This document shows positions 27,224 through 36,403 of a stretch of DNA of 64,000 nucleotides, piece after piece. The position numbers and the translations under genes are program-made. The DNA is from Flavobacteriaceae bacterium. Lineage in GTDB: Bacteria > Bacteroidota > Bacteroidia > Flavobacteriales > Flavobacteriaceae. Below the pieces are notes generated by a model, which saw nothing but the letters and a program-made list of their open reading frames with translations, was not told where the DNA came from and did no database searches. Numbering within the stretch: the first letter of the stretch is position 1; each line of letters starts with the position of its first letter. Location of the stretch: the NCBI GenBank assembly GCA_017852395.1, contig JAFMLE010000006.1, forward strand, positions 1 through 64,000, given 5' to 3'.

Positions 27224-27727
27224 GTGGTACAAGAAATTTTAAAAATCACAGGACAATTTCTTCTCTTGATACTTCTGCAAGTATTGATCTTTAGCAACAT
27301 CAATTTTTTAGGACACATCAATCCCTATCCGTACTTGTTTTTTGTGGTTTTATACCGATTGGACAGCAACCAAACACTCTTTATAATACTCGGTTTTCTG
27401 ATGGGGTTCTTTTTGGATTTGATGCATCAAACCGCTGGCGCACATACCATTGCTACCTTGACGGTATGTTTTGTTCGGCCCACGATCAGCAACTTTGCAT
27501 TTGGCGTCAATGCAGAAAACAACCATGCCATGGAATACGGGACGAAGCTCAGCAACAGAATCACATTTTTAGCATTGATCGTGTTCATCCATCATTTAAT
27601 CTATTTTTCAATTGCAATTTTCAATTGGGAGGGGCTACGCTATATTTTTTTAAATACCATTTACAGCGCACTTTTTACAATAAGCATTTTATGGCTAACT
27701 TTAAGTCTCTTTAATGTGCGCAAATGA
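27224..27727 (+). CDS. mreD: Rod shape-determining protein MreD
   Basis: 167 residues from a GTG placed immediately after the mreC stop. It is an integral membrane protein with about five helices and the MreD-like NPYPYLFFVVLYRLDSNQTLFIILGFLMGFFLDL (start about residue 29). It belongs to the elongasome and, on this evidence, is recognised mainly by its position and topology. Its last four bases overlap the mrdA start. Confidence 0.88.
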   Translation: MVQEILKITGQFLLLILLQVLIFSNINFLGHINPYPYLFFVVLYRLDSNQTLFIILGFLMGFFLDLMHQTAGAHTIATLTVCFVRPTISNFAFGVNAENNHAMEYGTKLSNRITFLALIVFIHHLIYFSIAIFNWEGLRYIFLNTIYSALFTISILWLTLSLFNVRK

Positions 27728-29586
27728 ATCGTAAATTAGTTTTACCCGGATTTACTCTTTTTGTAGCACTTCTATTTACTCTTCGTTTGGGATACTTGCA
27801 GATATCTTCAAACAACTACAAAAGTCTTTCTGAAGGCAATGCAGTTGTTGAGCGTCCGGTTTTTCCAGATCGTGGATACATCTACGATCGCAATGGCAAA
27901 TTGCTCGTTGCCAACCAGCCGGCATATGATTTGATGTCAATCCCCGAGCAACTAAAGCCATTTGACACGCTCGAGTTGTGCAAAATTGTTGGAATAACGC
28001 CTGATTATTTAGAAAAAAAACTCCACGAAAATCGTCGGTATTCGGTCAAACTTCCATCGGTAGTGGTCAACCAAATTGATCAAAAAACACATGCGCTATT
28101 GCAAGAAAAAATTTGGAAATACCCTGGATTTTATCTGCAAGACAAGTCGCAACGTGCATACCATACCAAAGCTGCAGCCAATGTGTTGGGGTATGTCAGT
28201 GAGGTAAACACTTCTGACCTCAAAAAAGACGACTATTATCAGATGGGAGAATTGATAGGCAGACAGGGCATCGAAAAATTTTATGAAAAATACCTCCGAG
28301 GTCAAAAAGGTAAGATGGTCTATCAAAAGGACAAATTCAATCGCATTATTGGTGATTATCAAGAGGGGCAACTCAACGAAGCGGTGGTGCAAGCCAGCGA
28401 CATTAACTTGACCCTTGATATTGAATTGCAAGAATACGGTGAAGCCCTATTTCAAAACAAACGGGGGGGTGTTGTTGCAATAGAACCGGCAACAGGTGAA
28501 GTCTTAGCATTGGTAACTGCACCCAGCTTTGACCCCCAACTTTTGGTAGGTAGAACACGGTCCGAAAATTTTAAACAACTACGAAACGACACCATTTCTA
28601 AGCCCCTTTTTGATCGTGGGCTACAAGCGCAATATGCCCCAGGATCACCTTTTAAAACCCTCAATGCACTCATTGCACTTCAAGAAAATGTCATCTCGCC
28701 GAAAACCCTATTTCGTTGCGATGGAGGACACTATTATGCACGAGGTGCGTTTATGGAATGTCATTGCCCAATAGGCACAAGCAACAATTTAATGTCTGGT
28801 ATTTATAATTCGTGCAATACCTATTTTTCATATACCTACCAAAGAATCATCGAGGGCTATCCAACACCACAAGAGGGAATCACACAATGGAAAAAACACC
28901 TCAATAGTTTTGGTTTGGGGAATTATCTGGGATATGATCTACCCATTGGACAACCCGGCTACATTCCTGATGCGGCACTCTACAATCGATTTTATGGAGA
29001 AAAAGGCTGGAAAGCCCCCACCATTATTTCAAACGCCATCGGTCAAGGAGAAATTTTAACAACTCCGATTCAAATGGCCAACTTTACGGCTGCCATCGCC
29101 AACAGAGGTTTTTATATTAAACCCCATTTTATGAAATCGGTCAGTGATCAATCACAAGGATCAGAATATGAAAAAAAATGGACGACCATCGACTCGATTC
29201 ATTTCGAAACCGTTATCGAGGGCATGCACAAAGTGGTGGAGCAAGGCACTGCACGTGTGGCACGAATAAACGGTATAACTGTTTGTGGAAAAACCGGTAC
29301 CGTAGAAAATTTTATGTTACTTGACGGCAAAAAAACACAACTCACCGATCACTCCATGTTTATCGCTTTTGCCCCAAAGGACAACCCCCAAATCGCCTTG
29401 GCTGTATTTGTAGAAAACGGTTATTGGGGAGCACGATGGGCAGCGCCTATCGCCAGTCTTATGATTGAAAAATACCTCAACAAAAGCGTCCAAAGAAAAT
29501 GGCTCGAAAATCGGATGCTCAATGGTAGCCTAGAAGCAGAATATCAAAAACCTTATTTGGGGATCCCCTTTACGATCAATGAATAG
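27724..29586 (+). CDS. mrdA: Penicillin-binding protein 2 (transpeptidase)
   Basis: 620 residues with an N-terminal membrane helix (about 5-25), a PBP dimerisation domain (VVERPVFPDRGYIYDRNGKLL near residue 40), and a transpeptidase domain with SPFK (APGSPFKTLNAL, about residue 303), SCN (YNSCNTYFS) and KTG (CGKTGTVEN). It cross-links peptidoglycan during elongation and partners with RodA. The start ATG overlaps mreD, and its end overlaps rodA by 8 bases. Confidence 0.96.
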   Translation: MNRKLVLPGFTLFVALLFTLRLGYLQISSNNYKSLSEGNAVVERPVFPDRGYIYDRNGKLLVANQPAYDLMSIPEQLKPFDTLELCKIVGITPDYLEKKLHENRRYSVKLPSVVVNQIDQKTHALLQEKIWKYPGFYLQDKSQRAYHTKAAANVLGYVSEVNTSDLKKDDYYQMGELIGRQGIEKFYEKYLRGQKGKMVYQKDKFNRIIGDYQEGQLNEAVVQASDINLTLDIELQEYGEALFQNKRGGVVAIEPATGEVLALVTAPSFDPQLLVGRTRSENFKQLRNDTISKPLFDRGLQAQYAPGSPFKTLNALIALQENVISPKTLFRCDGGHYYARGAFMECHCPIGTSNNLMSGIYNSCNTYFSYTYQRIIEGYPTPQEGITQWKKHLNSFGLGNYLGYDLPIGQPGYIPDAALYNRFYGEKGWKAPTIISNAIGQGEILTTPIQMANFTAAIANRGFYIKPHFMKSVSDQSQGSEYEKKWTTIDSIHFETVIEGMHKVVEQGTARVARINGITVCGKTGTVENFMLLDGKKTQLTDHSMFIAFAPKDNPQIALAVFVENGYWGARWAAPIASLMIEKYLNKSVQRKWLENRMLNGSLEAEYQKPYLGIPFTINE

Positions 29587-30838
29587 TTCTATTTTTTCTC
29601 GTTTGGATTGGATGACCCTTTTGCTCTACTTGAGCCTCGCCATATTTGGAATCGTAAATATCTATTCAGCAACCTTTGTAGAAGAGCAAAGCGATTTACT
29701 CAATTTTACGATTCCTGTCGGAAAACAGTTTTTATTTTTTGTTTTTGGACTCACAAGTGGCGGATTGATCCTTTTCCTTAATGTCAAAATCTTTGAACGA
29801 TTTAGTTGGTCTTTCTACATTTTGACCATCGTCTTATTAATTGGGCTTTTTGCTTTTGGAAAAACCATCTCAGGGGCACGCTCGTGGTATAATTTTGGGG
29901 GTATTGGATTGCAACCCGCCGAATTTGCAAAAATTGGTACCGCCTTTGTATTGGCAAAAATTTTAAGCGATTTTCATACCAATTTAAAGTCCATAAAATC
30001 GATACTAAAAGTAAGTGGCGTATTGTTACTCCCCATGTTTTTGATTGTTTTGCAACCCGATCCCGGATCGGCCTTGGTCTATCTGGCCTTCTTTTTTGTC
30101 TTGTTACGCGAAGGGCTCAACCTAGGCTTTTTATTTGTTCTGTTATCTGCATTGGCCCTGTTTCTTGGCACCCTACTCATCGAAGTCCCCGTAATGATCA
30201 GTAGTATTGCTATTTTACTCGTATTCGTGTTTTTGTACCTAAAATGGGCACGATACAAGCCCAAGTTGTTACCATTTCTGGGTGTTGGAATTCTTGCCGC
30301 GGCCTTTGTCTTGTCTGTAAATTTTATTTTTAATTCCGTGTTTGAACAACGGCATCGGGATCGTTTTAATATTATTTTGGGAAAAGAGGTCGATACTCAA
30401 GGGATAGGCTATAATATCAATCAATCTAAAATTGCCATCGGTTCTGGTGGTTTTAGTGGAAAAGGATTTTTAAATGGTACACAAACCAAAGGAAATTTTG
30501 TGCCGGAGCAACATACGGATTATATCTTTAGTACCATTGGAGAAGAATGGGGTTTTATAGGCAGTTTTTTTGTGATTTTGATGTTTACCCTACTTATAAT
30601 ACGCATTTTGTATCAAGCCGAAAAGCAAACCAATATCTTTAGACGCGCCTATGCCTATGGAGTTGCTAGTATTTTGTTTTTTCACTTTTTCATCAATACC
30701 GGTATGGCTTTAGGAATTGTTCCTACGATAGGAATTCCGCTGCCGTTTGTGAGCTATGGCGGCTCGAGTCTTTTGGCCTTTTCGATGTTGATTTTTATCT
30801 ATCTCAACATCGATGCCAATCGGCTAAAGGAGTGGTAG
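29579..30838 (+). CDS. rodA: Rod-shape peptidoglycan glycosyltransferase RodA
   Basis: 419 residues, SEDS family, about ten membrane segments. Signature features are ISGARSWYNFGGIGLQPAEFAKIG (about 99-122), LQPDPGSALV, and NTGMALGIVPTIGIPLPFVSYGGSSLLA near the C-terminus. It polymerises glycan strands with PBP2. The last gene of the mre cluster; its stop abuts the stop of the convergent permease gene with no space for a separate terminator. Confidence 0.96.
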   Translation: MNSSIFSRLDWMTLLLYLSLAIFGIVNIYSATFVEEQSDLLNFTIPVGKQFLFFVFGLTSGGLILFLNVKIFERFSWSFYILTIVLLIGLFAFGKTISGARSWYNFGGIGLQPAEFAKIGTAFVLAKILSDFHTNLKSIKSILKVSGVLLLPMFLIVLQPDPGSALVYLAFFFVLLREGLNLGFLFVLLSALALFLGTLLIEVPVMISSIAILLVFVFLYLKWARYKPKLLPFLGVGILAAAFVLSVNFIFNSVFEQRHRDRFNIILGKEVDTQGIGYNINQSKIAIGSGGFSGKGFLNGTQTKGNFVPEQHTDYIFSTIGEEWGFIGSFFVILMFTLLIIRILYQAEKQTNIFRRAYAYGVASILFFHFFINTGMALGIVPTIGIPLPFVSYGGSSLLAFSMLIFIYLNIDANRLKEW

Positions 30839-31924
30839 TTAGTTTTTGACATCTAACGCATCTCGAAGGCTGTTGCCCAAAGTCATAAATGCCAATACCA
30901 ACAGCATGATACAAAGACCCGGCAATAAGGCCAAATAGGGTTTGCCCAAGAGTAAATACCGAAAGTGATCCTTGATCATTCCTCCCCAACTGGGAATGGG
31001 AGGTTGTGCCCCTATGCCCAAAAAACTCAACCCGGATTCGATCAAAATAGCACTGGCAAAATTTGCCGCTGACAAAACAATAAGCGGTGCTACCAATAAC
31101 GGTAAAAGATGGCTAAAAATGATGGTCCCATTAGAAAAGCCTAAGGTATGAGCCGCCTGGATAAATGTTCGCTCCTTGAGGCCAAAAACCTGCCCTCGAA
31201 CCAGACGGGCAACTTCTACCCACATTGACAAACCTACCGCAATAAAAACTTGCCAAAAGCCACGCCCCAAAACCAGGGTAATCGCAATGACCAAAAGCAA
31301 AGTAGGAATCGACCAAACAATATTGATTAGCCACATGATTGCCGCGTCGATTTTTCCACCAAAATAGCCTGAAATAGCCCCCAGTACAATTCCGATCAAT
31401 AGTGAAATAAATACGGCCACAAAACCAATTGCAAGGGATACTCTCGAACCAATGATCAAGCGGCTCAACAAATCCCTACCGTATTTGTCAGTACCCAATA
31501 AAAACTGTTGCTTTTCGACGTTTTGGGAAACGAAATCATTTAGGTTTTGACCCTGCGGAATTCGGTTTGTAGCTATCGGCTCATAATATCCTTGCCTACG
31601 TCCAAAAGGGCGAATTTCTAGAACTCCATTTTGTATGCGCCAATCTTCAATCGGAATGGCATCATGGTCGATGCTATATCCGTTGAAAAAAGAAGATGCG
31701 TCAACCGAAGGTTGTTGAAGCGGCAAACGAAGGATTTGCACCTCAAAACCGGGAGGTTGCGAATGAATCGACAGGTGCATTTGATTGGCATTTTTGGAAG
31801 CATCGGGTGCCAACTGGTAGGCAAAGATTGCCACCAAGGCTAGGATCATTATGATAGAAAAACTTATTAGGCCAAGGGCATTACTCTTTAATCGATTGTA
31901 CAGCCCCGATGGCCTTCTTTCCAT
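30839..31924 (-). CDS. ABC transporter permease, OppC/DppC-like (orphan)
   Basis: 361 residues. One N-terminal helix (about 17-37), a periplasmic insert of roughly 90 residues, then LLGTDKYGRDLLSRLIIGSRVSL and five helices with the permease loop QAAHTLGFSNGTIIFSHLLP (usual EAA motif). It ends with PSWGGMI and LGNSLRDALD, as in OppC/DppC. No partner permease (OppB), ATPase or binding protein is encoded nearby. It begins 3 bases after the processing-protease stop, so both may share a transcript. Confidence 0.88.
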   Translation of the reverse strand: MERRPSGLYNRLKSNALGLISFSIIMILALVAIFAYQLAPDASKNANQMHLSIHSQPPGFEVQILRLPLQQPSVDASSFFNGYSIDHDAIPIEDWRIQNGVLEIRPFGRRQGYYEPIATNRIPQGQNLNDFVSQNVEKQQFLLGTDKYGRDLLSRLIIGSRVSLAIGFVAVFISLLIGIVLGAISGYFGGKIDAAIMWLINIVWSIPTLLLVIAITLVLGRGFWQVFIAVGLSMWVEVARLVRGQVFGLKERTFIQAAHTLGFSNGTIIFSHLLPLLVAPLIVLSAANFASAILIESGLSFLGIGAQPPIPSWGGMIKDHFRYLLLGKPYLALLPGLCIMLLVLAFMTLGNSLRDALDVKN

Positions 31925-31927
31925 AGT

Positions 31928-34069
31928 TTATTGTTTTATCTGGGCAACTTTCTGGTTGCCACTAAACGATGTACTCATATCTTCTAAAATATTTACCGCT
32001 TCTGAGATATAGAGGTCTTTCTTTAGATCTTCGGCCCATCTTTTGCGCTTTTCGGCATAATCTTTATTGGGAAAAACGGCACTGCCCTTTAAAGATAGAT
32101 CCGCTTCGGGCAACCATGTAAAATCATACGGAGATGAAAATTTGTTGAGTACTTCAAATTTTTTAGAAGCAGCACGATCTGCATCTTGCTCGTCTTTGAA
32201 CTCTTGATAATTGAGTGAGTAGGTATAATCGTTTTGCTGGGCTTTGATGCGTTGTGCTTGTTCTTCGATCAAGGAGATCATCGTATTGTTAGAAAGACGT
32301 GCTTTGCTGTTTTCTATGGCATATTGAAAATTAAAATCTTTGGTCCACGGCCTATAACTCGCTGGAGATATGCGATCCCAAGCGAGGGGGTTGTCTTGGT
32401 CTTTTTCACCCATATCGACATATTGATAGCGGTCGGGAATTACAACATCACTTTTGACACCTTCTAACTGTGTTGAGCCACCATTGATCCGATAAAATTT
32501 ATCGGTTGTTATCTTTAGTGCGCCAAGGTCACCATAGGTATTGCCAGATATAATACGGTTGAGATCTACCATGTTTTGAACGGTTCCTTTGCCAAAAGTC
32601 TGTTTACTTCCTAAAACTATGGCACGTTTGTAGTCTTGCAATGCAGCAGCTAAAATTTCAGAAGCAGAGGCCGAAAATTCATTGACCAATACGACGAGTG
32701 GACCATCCCATACAATAGCGGGATCGGTATCACTTAGTACCTCTTTGCGGTTGCCCACACTTTTGACCTGTACTATAGGGCCTTCTTCTATAAAATAACC
32801 GGTCATGTCAACAACTGTTTTTAGCGATCCTCCTCCGTTGTTTCTAAGATCTAGTACGATCCCAGAGACTCCTTTCTTTTTGAGTTGCTCCAGCTCCTTT
32901 TTGACGTCTGTTGCAGCATTGCGTTCTTTATAATCCTCAAAATTGATGTAAAATTTAGGCAGTGCAATAAGCCCAAAAGTTTTGTCCCCTTTTTGGATCA
33001 ATGAGGATCGGGCATAAACCTCCTCGAGTTGGACAACGTCTCTCGTAATGGCAACCTCTTCGATGGTACCATCGACCCGTTTGATCGTCAAAATCACTTG
33101 GGTTCCTGATGGGCCTTTGATGAGTTTGATGGCATCATCGAGACGCATTCCAGAAATTTCTACGGCATCACCAGTGGCTTGTGCTACTTTTAGAATAATA
33201 TCACCTACATCCAAAAGTTTGTCCCGCCATACGGGCCCTCCAGATATAACTTCTACAATTTTGACCTCTTGATTTTTCTTTTGTAAACGGGCGCCGATAC
33301 CGTCATAGGTTCCGGACATGTTGGTGTCAAATCGGTCTTTTTCTTCCGGGGCGAAATAAAATGTGTGGGGATCAAATTGTTCTGCGATGGCATTGACGTA
33401 AATAGAAAACCAATCTTTACGATCCAATTCGTTGATCAGGTCAAAGTAGTCTTTGATGTTTTCGCGGGTCAATTCTCGGGCTTCTACCTCCAATTGTGCA
33501 TCGCTTTTCATTTTATAAGTTGGATCTTCTTTAAACTTTTTCTGCTCTTCTTCCTTTTTGCTTACAAATCGATCGAGGGTGGAGAGTTTAAACCTTTTTC
33601 TCCAACGGTTTTTTAGTTCGTTGAGGTTGGTGGCATAGGGGAGCTTATCATACTCTAAGTCGATGGTTTCTTGGATGTCAAAATCAAAAGGGGTGTCTAA
33701 AATTTCGTTGTAAAATTCTTTTACTTGATCCATACGTCCCATCAATCGGTCGTAGGTCAATTCAAAAAAAGTTAAAGTCGTTTGTTTCAACTCATCGTCA
33801 ATTTTATTTTTAAATCGATTGAAATTGATGATGTCGGCTTGAAGAAAAAATCGGTGCTGACCGTCTAATCCTTCCATGTATTTCATAAAAACTTGCTCCG
33901 AAAAATCATCGTTGATTTCTTTTGGATCAAAGTGTCCTCGTTCGAGTACATATGAAATAATTTCTAGTAAAAGCTTGTCTTTATCGGGGTTGATCGCTTC
34001 TTTTGAAGAAAACCCCAAAAACAAAGCGGTGAGCACAATAGCAGGTAGTAAGATTCTTAATTTTCGCAT
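31928..34069 (-). CDS. prc: Tail-specific (C-terminal processing) peptidase, S41 family
   Basis: 713 residues with a signal peptide or N-terminal anchor (about 1-20). Domains: an N-terminal helical domain (about 30-230), a PDZ domain (about 240-330, GIGARLQKKNQEVKIVEV), an S41 protease core with NEFSASASEILAAAL (catalytic Ser) and GSKQTFGKGTVQ (catalytic Lys), and a C-terminal DUF3340-like region from about 580. Prc proteases trim or degrade periplasmic proteins and regulate wall hydrolases. Length matches the large Prc subclass. Confidence 0.93.
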   Translation of the reverse strand: MRKLRILLPAIVLTALFLGFSSKEAINPDKDKLLLEIISYVLERGHFDPKEINDDFSEQVFMKYMEGLDGQHRFFLQADIINFNRFKNKIDDELKQTTLTFFELTYDRLMGRMDQVKEFYNEILDTPFDFDIQETIDLEYDKLPYATNLNELKNRWRKRFKLSTLDRFVSKKEEEQKKFKEDPTYKMKSDAQLEVEARELTRENIKDYFDLINELDRKDWFSIYVNAIAEQFDPHTFYFAPEEKDRFDTNMSGTYDGIGARLQKKNQEVKIVEVISGGPVWRDKLLDVGDIILKVAQATGDAVEISGMRLDDAIKLIKGPSGTQVILTIKRVDGTIEEVAITRDVVQLEEVYARSSLIQKGDKTFGLIALPKFYINFEDYKERNAATDVKKELEQLKKKGVSGIVLDLRNNGGGSLKTVVDMTGYFIEEGPIVQVKSVGNRKEVLSDTDPAIVWDGPLVVLVNEFSASASEILAAALQDYKRAIVLGSKQTFGKGTVQNMVDLNRIISGNTYGDLGALKITTDKFYRINGGSTQLEGVKSDVVIPDRYQYVDMGEKDQDNPLAWDRISPASYRPWTKDFNFQYAIENSKARLSNNTMISLIEEQAQRIKAQQNDYTYSLNYQEFKDEQDADRAASKKFEVLNKFSSPYDFTWLPEADLSLKGSAVFPNKDYAEKRKRWAEDLKKDLYISEAVNILEDMSTSFSGNQKVAQIKQ

Positions 34070-34085
34070 AGCAAGTGATAAAGTA

Positions 34086-34117
34086 CTAAAATAAGGGAAA
34101 ATTAAAGGATTATCAAA
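34086..34117 (-). promoter_or_regulatory. Predicted promoter for the processing protease gene
   Basis: On the minus strand TTTG (plus 34114-34117), 20 bases, then TATTTTAG (plus 34086-34093), one mismatch to TAnnTTTG. The start codon at 34069 is 17 bases further on. Confidence 0.4.
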
Positions 34118-34204
34118 CCGCGAATTACAAAGATTTTGTTAAAGGTGGGTTAGTTCAAAGTCGCTGTTAATTTTCTTATTTTAGAGCATAATTTAAAAAA
34201 AACT

Positions 34205-34975
34205 ATGTCAAAAAAACCCCTGATACTTGTGACCAATGATGATGGAATCACAGCTCCGGGACTTCGGGCACTCATCGAAGTTATGAACACCATAGGCGAA
34301 GTAGTGGTGGTTGCACCAGACAGTCCACAATCTGCTATGGGACACGCCATAACGATTAACTCCACCTTACATTGCGAAGTTCATCCAACCGATGGTCCGC
34401 AACTAGAATATAGCTGTTCGGGGACTCCTGCAGATTGTGTAAAATTGGCGGTAAACGAAATCTTAGGCCGCAAGCCCGATCTTTGTGTTTCGGGCATCAA
34501 CCATGGCTCCAACTCATCGATCAATGTGATTTATTCGGGGACCATGAGTGCGGCAGTAGAAGCAGGCATCGAAGGGATTCCTGCGATCGGCTTTTCACTT
34601 TTGGATTATCGTTGGGGTGCTGACTTTGAAGTTACCAAGCCCTTTGTAGAAAAAATTACGCGAAGTGCTCTTAAAAATAAAATCCCTAAAGACACCGTAC
34701 TCAATGTCAATATTCCTGTATTAAAAAGCGGTATCATCAAGGGCATCAAAATTTGTCGACAAGCCAAAGCCTATTGGGTTGAAGAATTTGATAAACGGAC
34801 CAATCCAATGGGAAGAGAGTACTATTGGCTCACCGGAAATTTCATCAACGAAGACCGGGGTGAGGATACGGACGAATGGGCACTTGAACAGGGCTATATT
34901 TCAATCGTACCTGTACAGTTTGATTTAACAGCACACCATACTATACAACAGTTAAATACTTGGGATTTTGATTAA
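34205..34975 (+). CDS. surE: 5'/3'-nucleotidase SurE
   Basis: 256 residues with the metal-binding TNDDGITAPG at residue 11, DSPQSAMGHAIT, and CVSGINHGSNSSINVIYSGTMSAAVEA (about 97-123). SurE dephosphorylates nucleoside monophosphates and is a survival factor in stationary phase. Complete family length. The next gene starts inside its last codons at a TTG, giving an 8-base overlap. Confidence 0.95.
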   Translation: MSKKPLILVTNDDGITAPGLRALIEVMNTIGEVVVVAPDSPQSAMGHAITINSTLHCEVHPTDGPQLEYSCSGTPADCVKLAVNEILGRKPDLCVSGINHGSNSSINVIYSGTMSAAVEAGIEGIPAIGFSLLDYRWGADFEVTKPFVEKITRSALKNKIPKDTVLNVNIPVLKSGIIKGIKICRQAKAYWVEEFDKRTNPMGREYYWLTGNFINEDRGEDTDEWALEQGYISIVPVQFDLTAHHTIQQLNTWDFD

Positions 34976-35252
34976 CCGCACAACCTTTTTGGGCTTTTTG
35001 ACCGGCTTGCTAGCGGCCGTATTGGGGGTTTTGTTGTTTGTGTTAGTCTTTTCCGAAGGGGGTTTTGTCGAGAGTGTACAACTGCTCTATCAACAACAAA
35101 AATTGGGTGGACTGATCAGTATTGGAGCCCTTATCAACCTCCCTCTATTTTTTATATGTATTAGAAAAAACAAGCTCCCCTTTGCTACCGGTTTGGTCTT
35201 TGCCGCTTTGCTATTGGTTATGATCATTGCCTTTTTAAAAATAAACATCTAA
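34968..35252 (+). CDS. Small three-helix membrane protein of unknown function
   Basis: 94 residues from a TTG at 34968 that overlaps the surE stop. Three hydrophobic helices can be seen at about 8-28, 47-64 and 72-90, with short charged loops (QQQKLGG, RKNKLP). It stands between surE and lpxB and reads as part of their operon. No family recognised; a comparable small membrane gene in this spot is common in Flavobacteria. Confidence 0.7.
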   Translation: MINRTTFLGFLTGLLAAVLGVLLFVLVFSEGGFVESVQLLYQQQKLGGLISIGALINLPLFFICIRKNKLPFATGLVFAALLLVMIIAFLKINI

Positions 35253-35262
35253 ATCACCGCTT

Positions 35263-36375
35263 TTGAAATACTATATCATTGCTGGAGAAGCCTCGGGAGA
35301 TTTGCACGGTGCCCGGTTGATCGAAGCCCTGCATCGAGAGGATGCAGAGGCTCAAATTCGATGTTGGGGAGGTGATCTAATGGAAGCCGCGGGTGCTCGA
35401 CTTGTAAAACACTACCGCGAACTGGCCTTTATGGGGTTTTGGGAGGTGATACTTCATTTGAAAACCATTTTGAAAAACATCGCATTTTGCAAAAACGACA
35501 TACAAGATTTTCGTCCTGATGTAATCATTTATATCGATTATCCCGGATTTAATCTTCGAATTGCAGACTGGGCCAAAAAGCTAGGATATAAAAATCATTA
35601 TTATATCAGCCCACAAATTTGGGCTTGGAAAGAAAATCGGATTCATCAAATCAAAAAAAACATTGATGCCCTTTATGTGATTTTACCCTTCGAAAAAGAA
35701 TATTTTGAGCAAAAACATCAATTTAAAGTACACTATGTTGGGCACCCACTTTTGGACAGTATCGACCAATATAAAAGCAATTCTACATTTATCGCCCAAA
35801 ATAACCTAGACCCCTCAAAGCCAATCATCGCCTTGTTGCCGGGCAGTAGAAAACAGGAGATTAAAAAAATGCTGCCCTACTTTTTGCAATGCATTCCTCA
35901 ATTTGATACTTACCAATTTGTAGTTGCTGGTGCGCCTGGCATCGACCCCAAATGGTATGATACCACCCTACAAGGGCATCGGTGCACATTGGTCCACAAT
36001 CAAACATATGCACTGCTACAACACAGCCAAGCAGCCGTCGTAACCAGTGGTACTGCAACTCTAGAAACAGCACTTTTTGACGTGCCTCAAGTGGTCTGTT
36101 ATCGCAGCAGCACGATCAGTTACCAAATTGCAAAACGAGTCGTCAAACTTGATGCCATTGCATTGGTCAATCTGATTATGAAAAAGCACCTCATCACTGA
36201 GTTGATACAAAACGATTGCACCCCTCAAAAAATCTCCCAGTGGCTACGTGTTCTTTTGAGCGAAAAAGGCCGTAAAGACCTCCAATTGGGCTATCAGTCG
36301 CTTAGAAAACTTCTTGACAAAGGCGGTGCTAGTGCCAAGACAGCACAACATATCTTCACATCTATTTCAAAATAA
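35263..36375 (+). CDS. lpxB: Lipid-A-disaccharide synthase
   Basis: 370 residues starting at a TTG (MKYYIIAGEASGDLHGARL), the standard LpxB N-terminus; no ATG is available at the right place. Further family motifs are MGFWEVI, IDYPGFNLRIA, YYISPQIWAWKENR (about 120-133), LPGSRKQEI and SGTATLETAL. It joins UDP-diacylglucosamine and lipid X to make the lipid A disaccharide. Its closeness to surE and the small membrane gene suggests one transcript. Confidence 0.95.
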   Translation: MKYYIIAGEASGDLHGARLIEALHREDAEAQIRCWGGDLMEAAGARLVKHYRELAFMGFWEVILHLKTILKNIAFCKNDIQDFRPDVIIYIDYPGFNLRIADWAKKLGYKNHYYISPQIWAWKENRIHQIKKNIDALYVILPFEKEYFEQKHQFKVHYVGHPLLDSIDQYKSNSTFIAQNNLDPSKPIIALLPGSRKQEIKKMLPYFLQCIPQFDTYQFVVAGAPGIDPKWYDTTLQGHRCTLVHNQTYALLQHSQAAVVTSGTATLETALFDVPQVVCYRSSTISYQIAKRVVKLDAIALVNLIMKKHLITELIQNDCTPQKISQWLRVLLSEKGRKDLQLGYQSLRKLLDKGGASAKTAQHIFTSISK

Positions 36376-36403
36376 ACGTGCAAAAATTTTTATAAATTGA
36401 TGC

